A stretch of DNA of 64,000 bases from Leisingera sp. ANG59 (GCF_013317235.1 NZ_WLCM01000009.1:62001-126000), one strand, 5' to 3'. Positions 1-9,488 are shown, numbered from the stretch's first letter. Program-made: numbers and translations. Notes: generated from the sequence alone by a model not told the origin.

Positions 1-200
1 TATTTTTCCTGATAGTGCACGGTCAGCGGGAAGAAGTCCTGGCCGGGCTTCTGCTGACGGGCAAAGGTCACGTTGGCCATGACCGATGTTTCGCCCAGGG
101 TGGCAATTACGGAGCCATCAGCCTGGCGGGCAACCTTGCCGGTTTCCAGCGTGAGCGTCTCTTCGCCCCACTGCATCGATTTTTTCGAAACGTTAAACAT
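1..200 (-). CDS. pnp: Polyribonucleotide nucleotidyltransferase, N-terminal part (cut by window edge)
   Basis: Only the first 66-67 codons are present, since the gene runs off the left edge. The visible start [16 protein letters not shown] and the following [12 protein letters not shown] and [12 protein letters not shown] segments are the conserved opening of PNPase, the beginning of its first RNase PH-like domain. The enzyme phosphorolytically degrades RNA 3' to 5' and forms the degradosome core in many bacteria. The start ATG at 198-200 has AGGATA upstream. rpsO, the usual upstream partner of pnp, is not next to it here; an M16 peptidase gene lies upstream instead. Catalytic residues lie outside the window. 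Confidence 0.93.
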   Translation of the reverse strand, partial: MFNVSKKSMQWGEETLTLETGKVARQADGSVIATLGETSVMANVTFARQQKPGQDFFPLTVHYQEK

Positions 201-370
201 CTAGCGTATCCTAATTGGGAGCACTCCCGGCCCTCCGGGTCTCCCGTTTGCGTGGCGGCCCCATTGCCGCCGGCCCCATCTATCTTTCTTTCGCGTGCCG
301 GGGCCTTGGCACATCGTCTCAGACAGGCCCGCCCATACAGGAGTTTCAGGCAAAATGAAAGGGAAAGCGG

Positions 371-403
371 CAGTGTGCAGCCGCCGTGGGCGGCAGCACG
401 CTG
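371..403 (-). terminator. Strong stem-loop between the M16 gene and pnp
   Basis: Bases 371-385 pair with 389-403 around a 3-nt loop, including a perfect GCCGCC/GGCGGC core with one A-A mismatch and one G-T pair outside it. It lies 44 nt past the stop of the M16 gene and about 170 nt before the pnp start. On the minus strand it is followed by a pyrimidine-rich but not pure T run, so it could be a weak terminator. It could equally be the leader hairpin of pnp, which in E. coli is an RNase III target used for autoregulation. A smaller hairpin (254-259 with 266-271) follows. Confidence 0.5.
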
Positions 404-446
404 TACAAGGCTTGCAGGCAAGGAGCTGAACAGCCCCTGCTCCGGA

Positions 447-1766
447 TCAGTTGGTGGTTTCCAGGCCCTCGGGGCGGCCCGCAATTACGAAATGCAGCCC
501 GTCCGGGTCCAGAAACTCCGCCGCAAAACGCTTCACATCTTCCAGCGTGACGGCATTGATGCGGTCATTGCGGGTTTCCACATAGCTGATGGGCAGATTG
601 TCCATCTGCATTCCCGCCAGGATCGAAGCAATTCGGCTGTTGCCGTCAAACCGCAGCGGGTAGGCACCGGTCAGATAGGTCTGGGCGTCCTTCAGCTCTT
701 TCGCCGTTACGCCCTCTTGGGCCATGCGGCGCCACTCATTGCGGATCACCTCCACGGCCTCTGCCATCTTGCCGTTGGCAGAGGCCACTGACCCCATGTA
801 GACGGCCGCCAGATCCCGCGGCACCAGGTAGGAATAAACCCCGTAGGTCAGCCCGCGCTTTTCCCGCACCTCGGTCATCAGCCGGGTTTCAAAGGAGCCG
901 CCTCCCAGGATCTGATTCATCACATAGGCAGTGAAGAAATCCGGGTGCTCGCGGGGGATGCCCCTTTGGCCAAACAGCGCAACTGATTGCGGGGTTTCAA
1001 AATCGACAACGGTCACGCCGCCCTCGATCGTCACTTCAGCCGGGCCGGGAATCGGCGCGCCTTTTTCCGGCAGCGCACCCAGAAGGCCATCCAGCAATCC
1101 GCCGAGCTCCTCCGCCGTGATGTCGCCCACTGCACTTACGTAGAGCCTGTCCCGGGCAAAAACCGCCTCATAGGCGTCGAATATGTCCTGGCGGCTGAGC
1201 GCGGCAACAGACTCCAATGTGCCTTTGCCATCGCTGCCATAGGGGTGATCACCGTAGGCCATTTTGGCAAACGCAAGGCCTGCAATATTATTCGGGTTCT
1301 TGGCATCCGACCGCAGACCGGCCAGCACCTGGGCCCGGACCCGGTCCAGCGCATCTTGGTCAAACCGCGGCTGCAGCAGGGTCTGGCGCAGCAGCGCAAT
1401 GGCATCATCGCGGTTTTCAGTCAGGAAACGGGCGGAGATGGACACCGAATCCTTGTCTGCGTCATAACTGAAGTCAGCGGCCAGAGATTCCAGCGCCCGC
1501 GCATAATCTTGCGCGCGCAGGTCGCCGGAACCCTCCTCCAGCAATCCTGTCATCAAATACACTGCACCGCGCTTACCCGGTGCATCCAGAGAGGTGCCGC
1601 CGCGGAACCGCAGCTCAAGCGCGGAGAACGGGATTGAATGATCCTCCACCAGCCACGCGGTGATGCCGCCGGGCGAGACCACTTCCTGGATCTTGATTTC
1701 GGCCCAAGCAGGCAGCGCCATGAAGCAAGCCAACAAAGCCGCAGCCATGTATTTCAGCATGCTCAT
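447..1766 (-). CDS. M16 family peptidase-like protein, non-catalytic subunit, exported
   Basis: A 439-residue protein with a signal peptide (cleavage near PAWA-E, about residue 22). It has the two-domain M16 fold expected of mitochondrial-processing-peptidase-like proteins. The position that should hold the zinc motif HxxEH reads YLMTGLLEEG, so the histidines are missing and this subunit should not bind catalytic zinc. It overlaps the upstream active M16 gene by 4 nt, so the two are translationally coupled. Known M16B pairs work as a heterodimer of one active and one inactive chain in the periplasm, and that is inferred here. Its natural substrate cannot be told from sequence. Confidence 0.88.
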   Translation of the reverse strand: MSMLKYMAAALLACFMALPAWAEIKIQEVVSPGGITAWLVEDHSIPFSALELRFRGGTSLDAPGKRGAVYLMTGLLEEGSGDLRAQDYARALESLAADFSYDADKDSVSISARFLTENRDDAIALLRQTLLQPRFDQDALDRVRAQVLAGLRSDAKNPNNIAGLAFAKMAYGDHPYGSDGKGTLESVAALSRQDIFDAYEAVFARDRLYVSAVGDITAEELGGLLDGLLGALPEKGAPIPGPAEVTIEGGVTVVDFETPQSVALFGQRGIPREHPDFFTAYVMNQILGGGSFETRLMTEVREKRGLTYGVYSYLVPRDLAAVYMGSVASANGKMAEAVEVIRNEWRRMAQEGVTAKELKDAQTYLTGAYPLRFDGNSRIASILAGMQMDNLPISYVETRNDRINAVTLEDVKRFAAEFLDPDGLHFVIAGRPEGLETTN

Positions 1767-3106
1767 TGGGTCACCTCCTGGCTGCGGGTCATCCAGCCTG
1801 TCACCGATGTTTCAGGGCGCAGAACTTCCTTCGCAGCGGCAATGATCTCGTCCGCAGTGACTGATTGCAGAATCTTCGGCCAATCCTGCACATCCTTCAC
1901 TGTCAGCCCGATGCTGAGCGCCTGGCCATAGCGGTTGGCGATGCCATTCACGTTGTCGCGGTCATAGATTTCGGCAGCGCGCAATTGCAGCTTGATCCGC
2001 TCCAGCTGGGTCTCGTCCACGCCTTCTTCCAGAAAACGGGCAAGGGTAGCGTCCAGCGCCACCTCGGCCTGTTCCATGCTGATGCCTTCGGCAGGCACGA
2101 TCAGCAGAGTAAACGACGTATCGTCCAAGGTGCTGCCCGAATAAAAGGCGCCGGTATAAACTGCGACCTGCTGGTCGAACTGCAATGCATTCGCCAGAAA
2201 AGAGGTATTGCCACCGCCCAGAAGCTCAGCCAGCAGATAAAGCGCCGCAGCTTTCTGCTGGTCACCGCTATCCCGCTCCGGCGCCAGATAGGAGCGCTGC
2301 ACATAGGGCTGCGCCACGCGCGGGTCCTCGAAAGTCAGGCGGCGCGCGGCGGTTTGCGGCGGTTCCTGGCTGCGGAAGCGTTCCGGCAGGTCCGGGTTGG
2401 CCGGGATCACGCCGTAGTACTGTTCCGCCAGTGCCTTCACCTCATCCGGCTCCACGTCGCCGGACACTACCAGAATGGCGTTATTGGGCGCGTAATAAGT
2501 GCGGTAGAAGGACAGCGCGTCCTCCATGTCGAGGCTTTCCATTTCATGCCGCCAGCCGATCACCGGTTGGCCGTAACGATGATTAAGGTATTGCACTGCT
2601 TGCAGCTGCTCGCGGAACAGCGCCACCGGGTCGTTGTCGGTGCGCTGGTTCCGCTCCTCCAGAATGACCTGGCGCTCGGTGGCAATATCCTCCTCGCTGA
2701 GCTGGAGGTTGGTCATCCGGTCGCTTTCCATCTGCATCATCAGTTCCAGACGGTCGGCGGCGACACGCTGGAAATAGGCCGTGTAATCGTAGCTCGTGAA
2801 AGCATTGTCCTGGCCGCCATTGGCCCGGACCGTAGCAGACAGCTCGCCCGGCGCCAGCTTGTCCGTGCCCTTGAACAGAAGATGCTCCAGGAAATGGGCA
2901 ACGCCGGACTGGCCCGGCGGCTCATCCGCGGAACCGGCCCGGTACCAGACCATCTGCTGCACTACAGGCGCGCGGTGATCCTCGATCACCACCACATCCA
3001 TGCCATTGCCCAGGGTAAACGCTGTCACCGCCTCGTCCGTCGCCAGTGCCGGGACGGACAAGGCAACGCTCAGCGCTGCGGCGGCCACTGTGATCCTCGG
3101 GATCAT
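1763..3106 (-). CDS. M16 family zinc metallopeptidase, catalytic subunit, exported
   Basis: A 447-residue protein with an N-terminal signal peptide (about residues 1-22, ending ALA). It carries the inverted zinc motif HFLEH at residues 71-75, with a downstream glutamate cluster (TERQVILEE, about 143-151) at the distance expected for the third zinc ligand. The later R/Y region typical of M16B peptidases (RSYLAPE) is also visible. It acts in the periplasm on small proteins or peptides, and the substrate is unknown. It is encoded directly before the non-catalytic M16 partner with a 4-nt overlap, which supports a two-subunit enzyme. It follows the BamF-like lipoprotein gene after a 175-nt gap. 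Confidence 0.92.
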   Translation of the reverse strand: MIPRITVAAAALSVALSVPALATDEAVTAFTLGNGMDVVVIEDHRAPVVQQMVWYRAGSADEPPGQSGVAHFLEHLLFKGTDKLAPGELSATVRANGGQDNAFTSYDYTAYFQRVAADRLELMMQMESDRMTNLQLSEEDIATERQVILEERNQRTDNDPVALFREQLQAVQYLNHRYGQPVIGWRHEMESLDMEDALSFYRTYYAPNNAILVVSGDVEPDEVKALAEQYYGVIPANPDLPERFRSQEPPQTAARRLTFEDPRVAQPYVQRSYLAPERDSGDQQKAAALYLLAELLGGGNTSFLANALQFDQQVAVYTGAFYSGSTLDDTSFTLLIVPAEGISMEQAEVALDATLARFLEEGVDETQLERIKLQLRAAEIYDRDNVNGIANRYGQALSIGLTVKDVQDWPKILQSVTADEIIAAAKEVLRPETSVTGWMTRSQEVTQ

Positions 3107-3281
3107 CTGGCATCCTCCAATTTCTGCACCTTTGCCCTTGCCCGGCGTGATGCGGTTACTGCTCTATTGCTCATTTTGGTCAATGCAGCCACAATTCGCC
3201 GCCCATTGCCAGCAGAAAGACTGCTGTCAACCTACGCTGCCGCTGGCGTCATGCAAGATTGGCTGGCGGAAAAGTGAGCGT

Positions 3282-3803
3282 TCAGGACTCTTCTTCAGGC
3301 GGAGAGGACGGTGTTGCCGCCCCCGCCTTGCGAAACTGTTCACTGACGGCAAAGGGGTCGATGCTGTGCTTGCGGTACAGCTGCTCGTAGCGGTCCACCG
3401 GCACGATCTTGATCCGGCCCAGGTGGCGGTTGCGGTGGCGGAATTTTGCATCTTCCGAGGCCAGCGTCTCCCGCACCCCCTGCTCAACCCCATACCGGCT
3501 GGAGGCGGTTACCAGCGCCGCATCGCCTGACGGCACGCCGGCAGCGGGCACCAGGGCGCCAGGTTTGCCGCCCAGAGCGGCGACAGCGTCAGCGCTCGGA
3601 TTGGGATCAGTCAGGTTGCCGCCGCCGGGGGTCGGTGCGGGAAGGGCAGCATAGCTTTCCGGCGCGCTCAGAGGTTTAGACGGCAGGATCAGGAACTCAT
3701 CCGGGCCGGACCCTGGCTTCTGCAGGACGCGCAGCCCTTTTTGCGCACAGCCGGACACTGCCAGCGCGCCAGCCAGAACGATCACTCCGAACGGGATCCG
3801 CAT
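3282..3803 (-). CDS. bamF: DUF3035 outer-membrane lipoprotein, BamF-like
   Basis: A 173-residue lipoprotein. The signal sequence ends in the lipobox VSGC, giving a mature N-terminal Cys19. It is followed by GPDEFLILP and LPAPTPGGGNLTDPNP, which are hallmarks of the alphaproteobacterial DUF3035/BamF family. In Caulobacter, BamF is an accessory lipoprotein of the outer-membrane beta-barrel assembly complex. The C-terminal part is basic and predicted soluble in the periplasm. It sits immediately downstream of lspA, the enzyme that would process its own signal peptide, an arrangement common in Rhodobacterales. The assignment rests on these motifs and the position. Confidence 0.85.
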   Translation of the reverse strand: MRIPFGVIVLAGALAVSGCAQKGLRVLQKPGSGPDEFLILPSKPLSAPESYAALPAPTPGGGNLTDPNPSADAVAALGGKPGALVPAAGVPSGDAALVTASSRYGVEQGVRETLASEDAKFRHRNRHLGRIKIVPVDRYEQLYRKHSIDPFAVSEQFRKAGAATPSSPPEEES

Positions 3804-3858
3804 TGCCCCAAACTCCTGCCTGTTTCCCAGCGCTTTTAACGCAATTGCCTGGCGAGGT

Positions 3859-4341
3859 CTACGCAGGCTTTTTGCTGCGCCCGTCGAAGAAGATCAGCCC
3901 GGCTGCGCCGCCGAAAATAAAGATGTCCGCGACATTGAACACAAACGGGTTCTGAATTCCGCAGCAGGATGTGTTGAGGAAATCGAGAACATAGCCGTAA
4001 AGCAGCCGGTCAGCAACATTGCCCAAAGCACCGCCGATCACCAGCCCGGCGGACAGCTGCATGCCTTTGGATTTCCCCTCGCCGCGCAAGATCCACACCG
4101 CCAGCGCAACACAGATCACCACCGAGAGCCCAATGAGGATCCAGCGCGCAGCCTCGTCGCCCCCCCCGAACAGGCCAAAATTGATGCCAGTGTTCTCGCC
4201 GTAGCGGAAATTGAGGAACGGCGGCAGCACGTCGATCCGGTGGCGCTGGTCCAGCCCCATCCAGTGGACCACCAGGTACTTGCTGGCCTGGTCCGCCAGG
4301 AAGGAAAGGGCTGCGCCCCAGATCATCCAACGTGCTGCCAT
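3859..4341 (-). CDS. lspA: Lipoprotein signal peptidase II
   Basis: A 160-residue inner-membrane aspartyl protease with four hydrophobic segments (about 5-20, 66-85, 93-112 and 135-152). The two catalytic aspartates lie in the conserved blocks GALGNVADR and VFNVADIFIF. The block NTGINFGLF matches the substrate-side motif NxGAaF of the family. It removes the signal peptide of prolipoproteins just before the lipidated cysteine. The length is normal. It is co-directional with purH (16 nt upstream) and with the BamF-like lipoprotein gene downstream. Confidence 0.96.
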   Translation of the reverse strand: MAARWMIWGAALSFLADQASKYLVVHWMGLDQRHRIDVLPPFLNFRYGENTGINFGLFGGGDEAARWILIGLSVVICVALAVWILRGEGKSKGMQLSAGLVIGGALGNVADRLLYGYVLDFLNTSCCGIQNPFVFNVADIFIFGGAAGLIFFDGRSKKPA

Positions 4342-4357
4342 GACTTAATCGCCCTGC

Positions 4358-5947
4358 TTAATGGCGGAAGTGGCGCATGCCGGTGAAGACCATGGCGAGG
4401 CCCTTCTCGTTGGCCGCCTTGATCACCTCGTCATCGCGCATCGAGCCGCCCGGCTGGATCACGCAGGCGCCGCCCGCAGCCGCTGCCTCCAGCAGGCCGT
4501 CGGCGAAGGGGAAGAACGCGTCGGACGCCACTGCGCAACCCTTGGCAAGGCTTTCCTCCAACCCCAGTTCCGCCGCCATTCGGCCAGCCTTGGCTGCCGC
4601 CACATTGGCGCTGTCCAGACGGCTCATCTGCCCTGCGCCGACACCGACGGTTGCATTGTCTTTCACGTAGACAATGGCGTTGGACTTGACGTGCTTGGCG
4701 ACTTTCCAGGCAAACAGCAGGTCCTGCATCTGGGCGTCAGTCGGCGCCTTCTCGGTGACCACCTTCAGGTCCTCAATGCCGACATAGCCCACGTCCTTGT
4801 CCTGAACCAGCATGCCGCCCGCCACCTGCTTGTAGGCCACAATGGGCTTACGAGGGTCCGGCAGCCCGTCAGTCAGCAGCAGACGCAGGTTTTTCTTGGC
4901 TGCAAAGATCTCTTTCGCCTCATCCGACGCGCCCGGTGCGATCACCACCTCGGTGAAGATCTCGGTGATCTTTGCGGCGGTTTCCGCATCCAGCGGCTGG
5001 TTCAGCGCCACAATGCCGCCGAAGGCCGAGGTGCGGTCGCAGTCGAACGCCTTCTGATAGGCCTCTGCCAGAGTTGCGCCCTTGGCGACGCCGCAGGGGT
5101 TGGCGTGTTTGATGATCGCAACCGCGGGACTGTCAGCCGGATCAAACTCCGCCACCAGCTCATAGGCTGCGTCGGTGTCGTTGATGTTGTTGTAGCTCAG
5201 TTCCTTGCCTTGCAGCTGAACTGCGGTGGCAACGCCCGGGCGGTTCGAGCCGTCGGTGTAGAAGGCCGCAGTCTGGTGGCTGTTCTCGCCATAGCGCAGA
5301 GTCTGCTTAAGCTCACCGGCAAAAGCACGGCGCTTGGGTGCTTGCAGGTCCAGCTCGCCCGCCAGCCAGTTGGACACAGCCGCGTCATAGGCCGCGGTGC
5401 GGGCATAGGCCTTCTGCGCCAGATTGCGGCGGAAACGCGGGCAGGTTGCGCCGTCGTGCTGATCCATGTCGCCCAGCAGCTTTTCGTAATCTTCGACATC
5501 CACGACCACGTTGACGAAGGCATGGTTCTTGGCCGCCGCACGGATCATCGCCGGGCCGCCGATGTCGATGTTCTCGATGCAGGTGTCGTAGTCCGCACCT
5601 TTGGCCACGGTAGCTTCGAACGGGTAGAGGTTCACAACCAGCAGGTCGATGGCGCCAATGCCATGCTCGGTCATCGCGGCAACGTGGGTGTCGTTGTCGC
5701 GTAGCGCCAACAGGCCGCCGTGCACCATCGGATGCAGGGTCTTGACGCGGCCGTCCATCATTTCCGGGAAACCGGTGACTTCTGAGACATCCTTCACGGT
5801 GAGCCCTGCGTCACGCAGCGCCTTGGCGGAACCGCCGGTCGAGAGCAGCTCGACACCGCGCGCGGCCAGCGCCTGGCCCAGCTCGATCAGGCCGGTCTTG
5901 TCGGATACGGAAAGCAGCGCACGGCGTACGGGGTGAAGGTCGGTCAT
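4358..5947 (-). CDS. purH: Bifunctional AICAR formyltransferase / IMP cyclohydrolase
   Basis: Catalyses the last two steps of de novo IMP synthesis. The IMP cyclohydrolase (MGS-like) domain is N-terminal, with [15 protein letters not shown] and GRVKTLHP motifs. The AICAR transformylase domain fills the rest and contains [16 protein letters not shown] and DRTSAFGG. The chosen ATG (5945-5947) gives 529 residues, beginning [13 protein letters not shown]. An 11-codon longer reading frame exists but would overlap the upstream gene and lacks a better ribosome site, whereas AAAGGA lies about 11 nt before the chosen start. It is followed 16 nt later by lspA in a co-directional run. Confidence 0.95.
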   Translation of the reverse strand: MTDLHPVRRALLSVSDKTGLIELGQALAARGVELLSTGGSAKALRDAGLTVKDVSEVTGFPEMMDGRVKTLHPMVHGGLLALRDNDTHVAAMTEHGIGAIDLLVVNLYPFEATVAKGADYDTCIENIDIGGPAMIRAAAKNHAFVNVVVDVEDYEKLLGDMDQHDGATCPRFRRNLAQKAYARTAAYDAAVSNWLAGELDLQAPKRRAFAGELKQTLRYGENSHQTAAFYTDGSNRPGVATAVQLQGKELSYNNINDTDAAYELVAEFDPADSPAVAIIKHANPCGVAKGATLAEAYQKAFDCDRTSAFGGIVALNQPLDAETAAKITEIFTEVVIAPGASDEAKEIFAAKKNLRLLLTDGLPDPRKPIVAYKQVAGGMLVQDKDVGYVGIEDLKVVTEKAPTDAQMQDLLFAWKVAKHVKSNAIVYVKDNATVGVGAGQMSRLDSANVAAAKAGRMAAELGLEESLAKGCAVASDAFFPFADGLLEAAAAGGACVIQPGGSMRDDEVIKAANEKGLAMVFTGMRHFRH

Positions 5948-5972
5948 GGCAGGGCAGGTCCTTTGCAAAGGC

Positions 5973-7715
5973 TCAGTCAAACGTCTCGGGTTCGTCCCGG
6001 TTCAGGTCTCGCACGGCAATGGCAGTCTCCTGCGCTTTGCTGAGCGTCCACCGGACGCGGGTGGCATATCCCATCGCCCGCCCGGATAAAACGATCTGCT
6101 TTGCCGCACGCGGCTTCAAGCGGGTCTTTTCCAGGAAAACGCTTGGCTCCAGCCGCAGATGGCAGGCGCCGTCATGACGGAACACCCAGATTTCCCCGCT
6201 CTTGAGCGCCATGGATACTGCTGCGCCGCCCAAGTCAAGGGTTGCATCCACCTCCGGGTGCAAATGCAAGCGGATATCGAAGCTGACGCCGCCATCCGGG
6301 TTGCTGCGGCTTACCTTGTCAAAGCGGGCCTTGGCCGGATCTTCCAGCGCCAGAAGCATGTCCTCTCCCGCCAGGGCACGGCCGTCAGAAGACAGATCAA
6401 GGGTGCGGGCATGGGTCAGGCCGAAATGCGCGGCATAACCGTTGTGGCCACCCTGAAACCGGAAGCCGTCAGACAGTTCAGCGAGATCCAGCGGAACATC
6501 ATCCGGCGCCTCAATCAGCTCCTCATGGCCGGTGGTCTTATGAGGCGCTGAAAGCCGGGCGCTGGAGTGGCCTTCGATGCACAAGGTGCTGTGCGACGGC
6601 GTCGCCCGGCCGGCGCGGCGCCACTCCACACCAAAGGATTCGCCCGATCCGCAATTCACAATCAGCGGCCGCCGCCCGGAGGTCAGTTCAAAAGCCAATG
6701 TCGAGGCATGACCGTTGTACGAGGCCTTGCCCTTGGGCGGGGCCGAAGCATCCACGATCACCGAAGTGCGCCGTGCCGACAGCCGGGCAAACCCCATCGC
6801 CAGCCCGTCCGCGTGGCGCTCTGCCACATGGCTGGCGGCCAGCGCATGGTCCAGCCGCCCCTCCAGCCCGCGGCCGCCGCCGTGAAACCGCGCCAGCCCG
6901 CCGTCGCTGTGGCGCAGCGTGCGCAAGGTCGGCGCAATCCGTTCGATGGCCGCGGTATGGGCAGGCGGCACCATCCGGCCTGCCTCGTGCAAGGCCGAGG
7001 CAGCCCAAGTCAGGAGAGTAAACACCTCCAGCAATTCTTCCGGGTTGCGGGTCGGCAGACCGCCCTGCCCGTCGATCTGAGAGTCGCATTCCGCCGCCAG
7101 CGCCCTGACCGCCGGGTCCGCCAGTTCCTCCCGCCCCTGCAGGGCCAGACCGGCATAGATCAGCCCGCACAGCGCCTCAAACCGCGGCAGGCCGGGGGCT
7201 GCCCCCTGCCAGCGCTGCGCCAGATACCATGTCTGCCGGGCGAGCGAGCCATAAAACGCCTCGGCCTCGTCCTTGTCCTTACCGCTCAGCAAGAACAGCG
7301 CATGGTTGATCCAACGGATCACCCGGCGCCCGGTCAGGTCCGGCAGCCAGGCCAGGCCGCCGCCGCGGCCATGCTGTTCAATCCAGCCCCAGACCCATTT
7401 CTGCGCCTTCAGCCTTGCCTTGAAATCCCCAACAGCCGCCAGATCGTCGAGCCAGGCAAACCCGTGCCGCTCCGCATCGAAGGCGGCATCAGGCGCGGCA
7501 ACCTCCCACAGCCCGGTGTCAGGCGATTCGACCAGATAGCCGGCAAACAGCAGATTGCCCGCAACCAGCTGCCGCCCGCGGGCAAAACTGCCGATGGTGC
7601 GCGGTTCGGGCTGCGAGACAAAGCCGGTTGCGGCCGGCTGGCTGCGCGCCCGCCAGGCGTAATACCGGTTCAGCAGCCGTGTTCCACGGCCTGCCATTCT
7701 GTCGTAAGTGGACAT
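5973..7715 (-). CDS. Heparinase II/III family protein
   Basis: A 580-residue protein with an all-alpha N-terminal toroid (about 60-320) and a C-terminal beta domain (about 340-560) containing VNCGSGE and the histidine-containing [12 protein letters not shown] region. This layout is typical of heparinase II/III-like polysaccharide lyases. No signal peptide is evident, which is usual for this alphaproteobacterial branch encoded beside purH. The polysaccharide substrate is unknown, and an envelope or capsule polymer is only a guess. The start ATG at 7713-7715 is preferred because GAGG lies 8-9 nt upstream; the in-frame GTG five codons earlier overlaps that site. rsmB lies 99 nt upstream. Confidence 0.83.
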   Translation of the reverse strand: MSTYDRMAGRGTRLLNRYYAWRARSQPAATGFVSQPEPRTIGSFARGRQLVAGNLLFAGYLVESPDTGLWEVAAPDAAFDAERHGFAWLDDLAAVGDFKARLKAQKWVWGWIEQHGRGGGLAWLPDLTGRRVIRWINHALFLLSGKDKDEAEAFYGSLARQTWYLAQRWQGAAPGLPRFEALCGLIYAGLALQGREELADPAVRALAAECDSQIDGQGGLPTRNPEELLEVFTLLTWAASALHEAGRMVPPAHTAAIERIAPTLRTLRHSDGGLARFHGGGRGLEGRLDHALAASHVAERHADGLAMGFARLSARRTSVIVDASAPPKGKASYNGHASTLAFELTSGRRPLIVNCGSGESFGVEWRRAGRATPSHSTLCIEGHSSARLSAPHKTTGHEELIEAPDDVPLDLAELSDGFRFQGGHNGYAAHFGLTHARTLDLSSDGRALAGEDMLLALEDPAKARFDKVSRSNPDGGVSFDIRLHLHPEVDATLDLGGAAVSMALKSGEIWVFRHDGACHLRLEPSVFLEKTRLKPRAAKQIVLSGRAMGYATRVRWTLSKAQETAIAVRDLNRDEPETFD

Positions 7716-7814
7716 GCTCTGTTGCCTCACGCCGGATTGTGCCAGGGCGTTTTGGCAGGAGCATAACGCGGGGTTCGGGCCAAGTCACCGGCGAATGCCG
7801 GGGACGTCCCGGGG

Positions 7815-9077
7815 TCACGCGGATTTGCGCAGAAGAGCCAAATAAAAGCCGTCCATGCCGCCGCGATCCGGCCAGTAATCCGGACGCAGGCGCAGGCCGC
7901 CTTCCTCTGTGATCCAGTCTGCCTCCACACCCGGCACCCTCAGCGCCGCGCGGTCGGCTTCCATGTCCGGGAACATGTCCAGCGCCTCCTCGACCTGGCA
8001 CTCGCCCTCATCCGGCAGCAAGGAGCAGGTGCAGAACATCAGACGTCCGCCAGGCTTCACCAGCGACCAGGCATGGGCCAGCATCTGCGCCTGCAGTTCA
8101 ATCAGCCCTCCGAATTCACTGCCGTCCTTGGCTTGCGGCAGGTCCGGGTGGCGGCGGATGGTGCCGGTTGCGGAGCAAGGCGCGTCCAGCAGCACAGCGT
8201 CATACTGGCCAGCTTGCTCCAGCGCGTCACCCACGATCAGTTCCGCCTGCAGCCCGGTGCGCTCCAGGTTTTCCCTGAGCCTGGCAACCCGGCCTGCCGA
8301 GACATCAACGGCCGTCACCTTGGCACCCGCGGCTGCCATCTGCATTGTCTTTCCGCCCGGTGCCGCGCATAATTCCAGTACCTGCTCGCCGGGCTGAACA
8401 TTCAGAACGCGGGCAGGCAAAGCTGCCGCTGCGTCCTGGACCCACCAGTCGCCGACGGCATAACCCGGAAGAGCGGAAACCTGGCCTGCATCGGTGATTC
8501 TGACCGAGCCGGTTGGCAGCACCTCTCCGCCAAGCGCGGCCAGATTCGCTCCGGGCTTGCCGGTCATATCCAGCGGCGCACCGGCAAAATGCGCAGACTC
8601 CATGCCCAGCATCGCTTCGGCACCCCAGGCCTGCACCAAGGGTTTCCGGATCCAGTTCGGCAGGCGCGGAATGCGCAGTTTGGCCCATTCCGCCGGGCCT
8701 TCGTCAGCTACTTTGCGCAGAACAGCATTGACCAGCCCTTTAAGCTGCCCATGGCGGCGGTGTTTGGAGACAATCGCCACCATCGCGTTGACCACCCCAT
8801 GCGCCGCGCCGCCCGAGCACAATTCCACCGTGCCCAGCCGCAGGACGTTCATAACGGTGAGCGGTGGTGACTTCTTCAGATGCTTTTTCAGAACCCTGTC
8901 AGCGCGTTCCAGGCTGCGCAGCGTTTCCGCGGCCAGCCGCTGCGCCCGGGCACGGTCTTCCGGCGCCAGCTTCTCCAGCGCGCCTGCGGCATAGCATTCT
9001 GCCAGCAGCCGCCCTTCTCCCAGCACCTGATCCAGCAGGTATACCGCAGTGCGGCGGGCGTGGTTGGCATCGGACAT
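7815..9077 (-). CDS. rsmB: 16S rRNA m5C methyltransferase, RsmB/Fmu type
   Basis: A 420-residue SAM-dependent RNA cytosine-C5 methyltransferase, expected to modify C967 of 16S rRNA. The N-terminal NusB-like RNA-binding domain covers about residues 1-135. The Rossmann methyltransferase domain follows, with the SAM motif LELCAAPGGKTMQMAA. The two catalytic-cysteine motifs are DAPCSATGTIRRHPD (motif IV) and FCTCSLLPDEGE (motif VI). The ATG is preceded by GAGGAG about 7 nt upstream. It diverges from the small SDH assembly gene across 77 nt. Confidence 0.93.
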   Translation of the reverse strand: MSDANHARRTAVYLLDQVLGEGRLLAECYAAGALEKLAPEDRARAQRLAAETLRSLERADRVLKKHLKKSPPLTVMNVLRLGTVELCSGGAAHGVVNAMVAIVSKHRRHGQLKGLVNAVLRKVADEGPAEWAKLRIPRLPNWIRKPLVQAWGAEAMLGMESAHFAGAPLDMTGKPGANLAALGGEVLPTGSVRITDAGQVSALPGYAVGDWWVQDAAAALPARVLNVQPGEQVLELCAAPGGKTMQMAAAGAKVTAVDVSAGRVARLRENLERTGLQAELIVGDALEQAGQYDAVLLDAPCSATGTIRRHPDLPQAKDGSEFGGLIELQAQMLAHAWSLVKPGGRLMFCTCSLLPDEGECQVEEALDMFPDMEADRAALRVPGVEADWITEEGGLRLRPDYWPDRGGMDGFYLALLRKSA

Positions 9078-9154
9078 CTGGCAACTCCTCAGGGCGCGGC
9101 TTGTTTGCGCGGGACAGGGGCGTATATCATGGGCGGAGCATAAAGGAACCCGCG

Positions 9155-9346
9155 ATGAGCGACGATACCGCGACTGAACTGAAAGACCTGCCCCCCGCCG
9201 CCCTGCGCGCCCTGGCCGAGGCAGAAGAGCGCCGCAAGGCAGCCGAGGCGCAGGATCCGCGCCCCAAGGAGCTGGGCGGCCGCGACGGCCCCGACCCCGC
9301 CCGCTATGGCGACTGGGAGAAAAAGGGCATCGCCGTCGATTTTTGA
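9155..9346 (+). CDS. DUF1674 small protein, SDHAF4-type succinate dehydrogenase assembly factor
   Basis: A 63-residue soluble protein. Its C-terminus, RYGDWEKKGIAVDF, preceded by KELGGRDGPDPA, is the signature of DUF1674, the family of mitochondrial SDHAF4/Sdh8. These proteins bind flavinylated SdhA and promote succinate dehydrogenase assembly. The N-terminal half is charged and Ala/Glu-rich, probably flexible. A clear AAAGGA ribosome site precedes the ATG by about 8 nt. No sdh genes are in the window, so the role is inferred from family membership only. Confidence 0.88.
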   Translation: MSDDTATELKDLPPAALRALAEAEERRKAAEAQDPRPKELGGRDGPDPARYGDWEKKGIAVDF

Positions 9347-9373
9347 GCGATGATCAGGGGGCGTCGCCCACTC

Positions 9374-9422
9374 GCAGGCGCGGCCTGCTCACCCCCAGAG
9401 TATTTTTTAGCAAAGAGGAAAC
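9374..9422 (+). repeat. Structured intergenic repeat, copy 1
   Basis: A perfect 6-bp hairpin (9374-9379 with 9383-9388, loop GCG) is followed by a conserved tail CTCACCCCCAGAGTATTTTT, then CAAAGAGGAAA. The same architecture (a G/C-rich hairpin, then TCACCCC-AGxGTATTT and AAAGAGGAAA) recurs at 24866-24928 after tdh. I recognise this pattern as a widespread intergenic sequence in Roseobacter genomes, but that is from memory. It lies just after the DUF1674 gene and may help end its transcript. Confidence 0.6.
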
Positions 9423-9459
9423 CGTGCTTCTCTTTTGCTGCAATACTCCCGCCGAAGGC

Positions 9460-9483
9460 AGCGGCCCATGAGGGCCGCTTTCT
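9460..9483. terminator. Bidirectional hairpin between the DUF1674 gene and dapB
   Basis: A perfect 8-bp stem (9460-9467 with 9472-9479, loop ATGA) sits between two convergent genes and 10 nt before the dapB stop. On the plus strand it is followed by TTTCTGCATTT, a short T-rich tract. It probably serves as terminator for the plus-strand gene and possibly for dapB. Confidence 0.6.
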
Positions 9484-9488
9484 GCATT

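Noticed and set aside
1865-3277. Long plus-strand frame of 470 codons opposite the catalytic M16 gene
   Set aside because: Shadow frame: the minus strand carries the HFLEH zinc motif and full family similarity; the plus frame has no motif.
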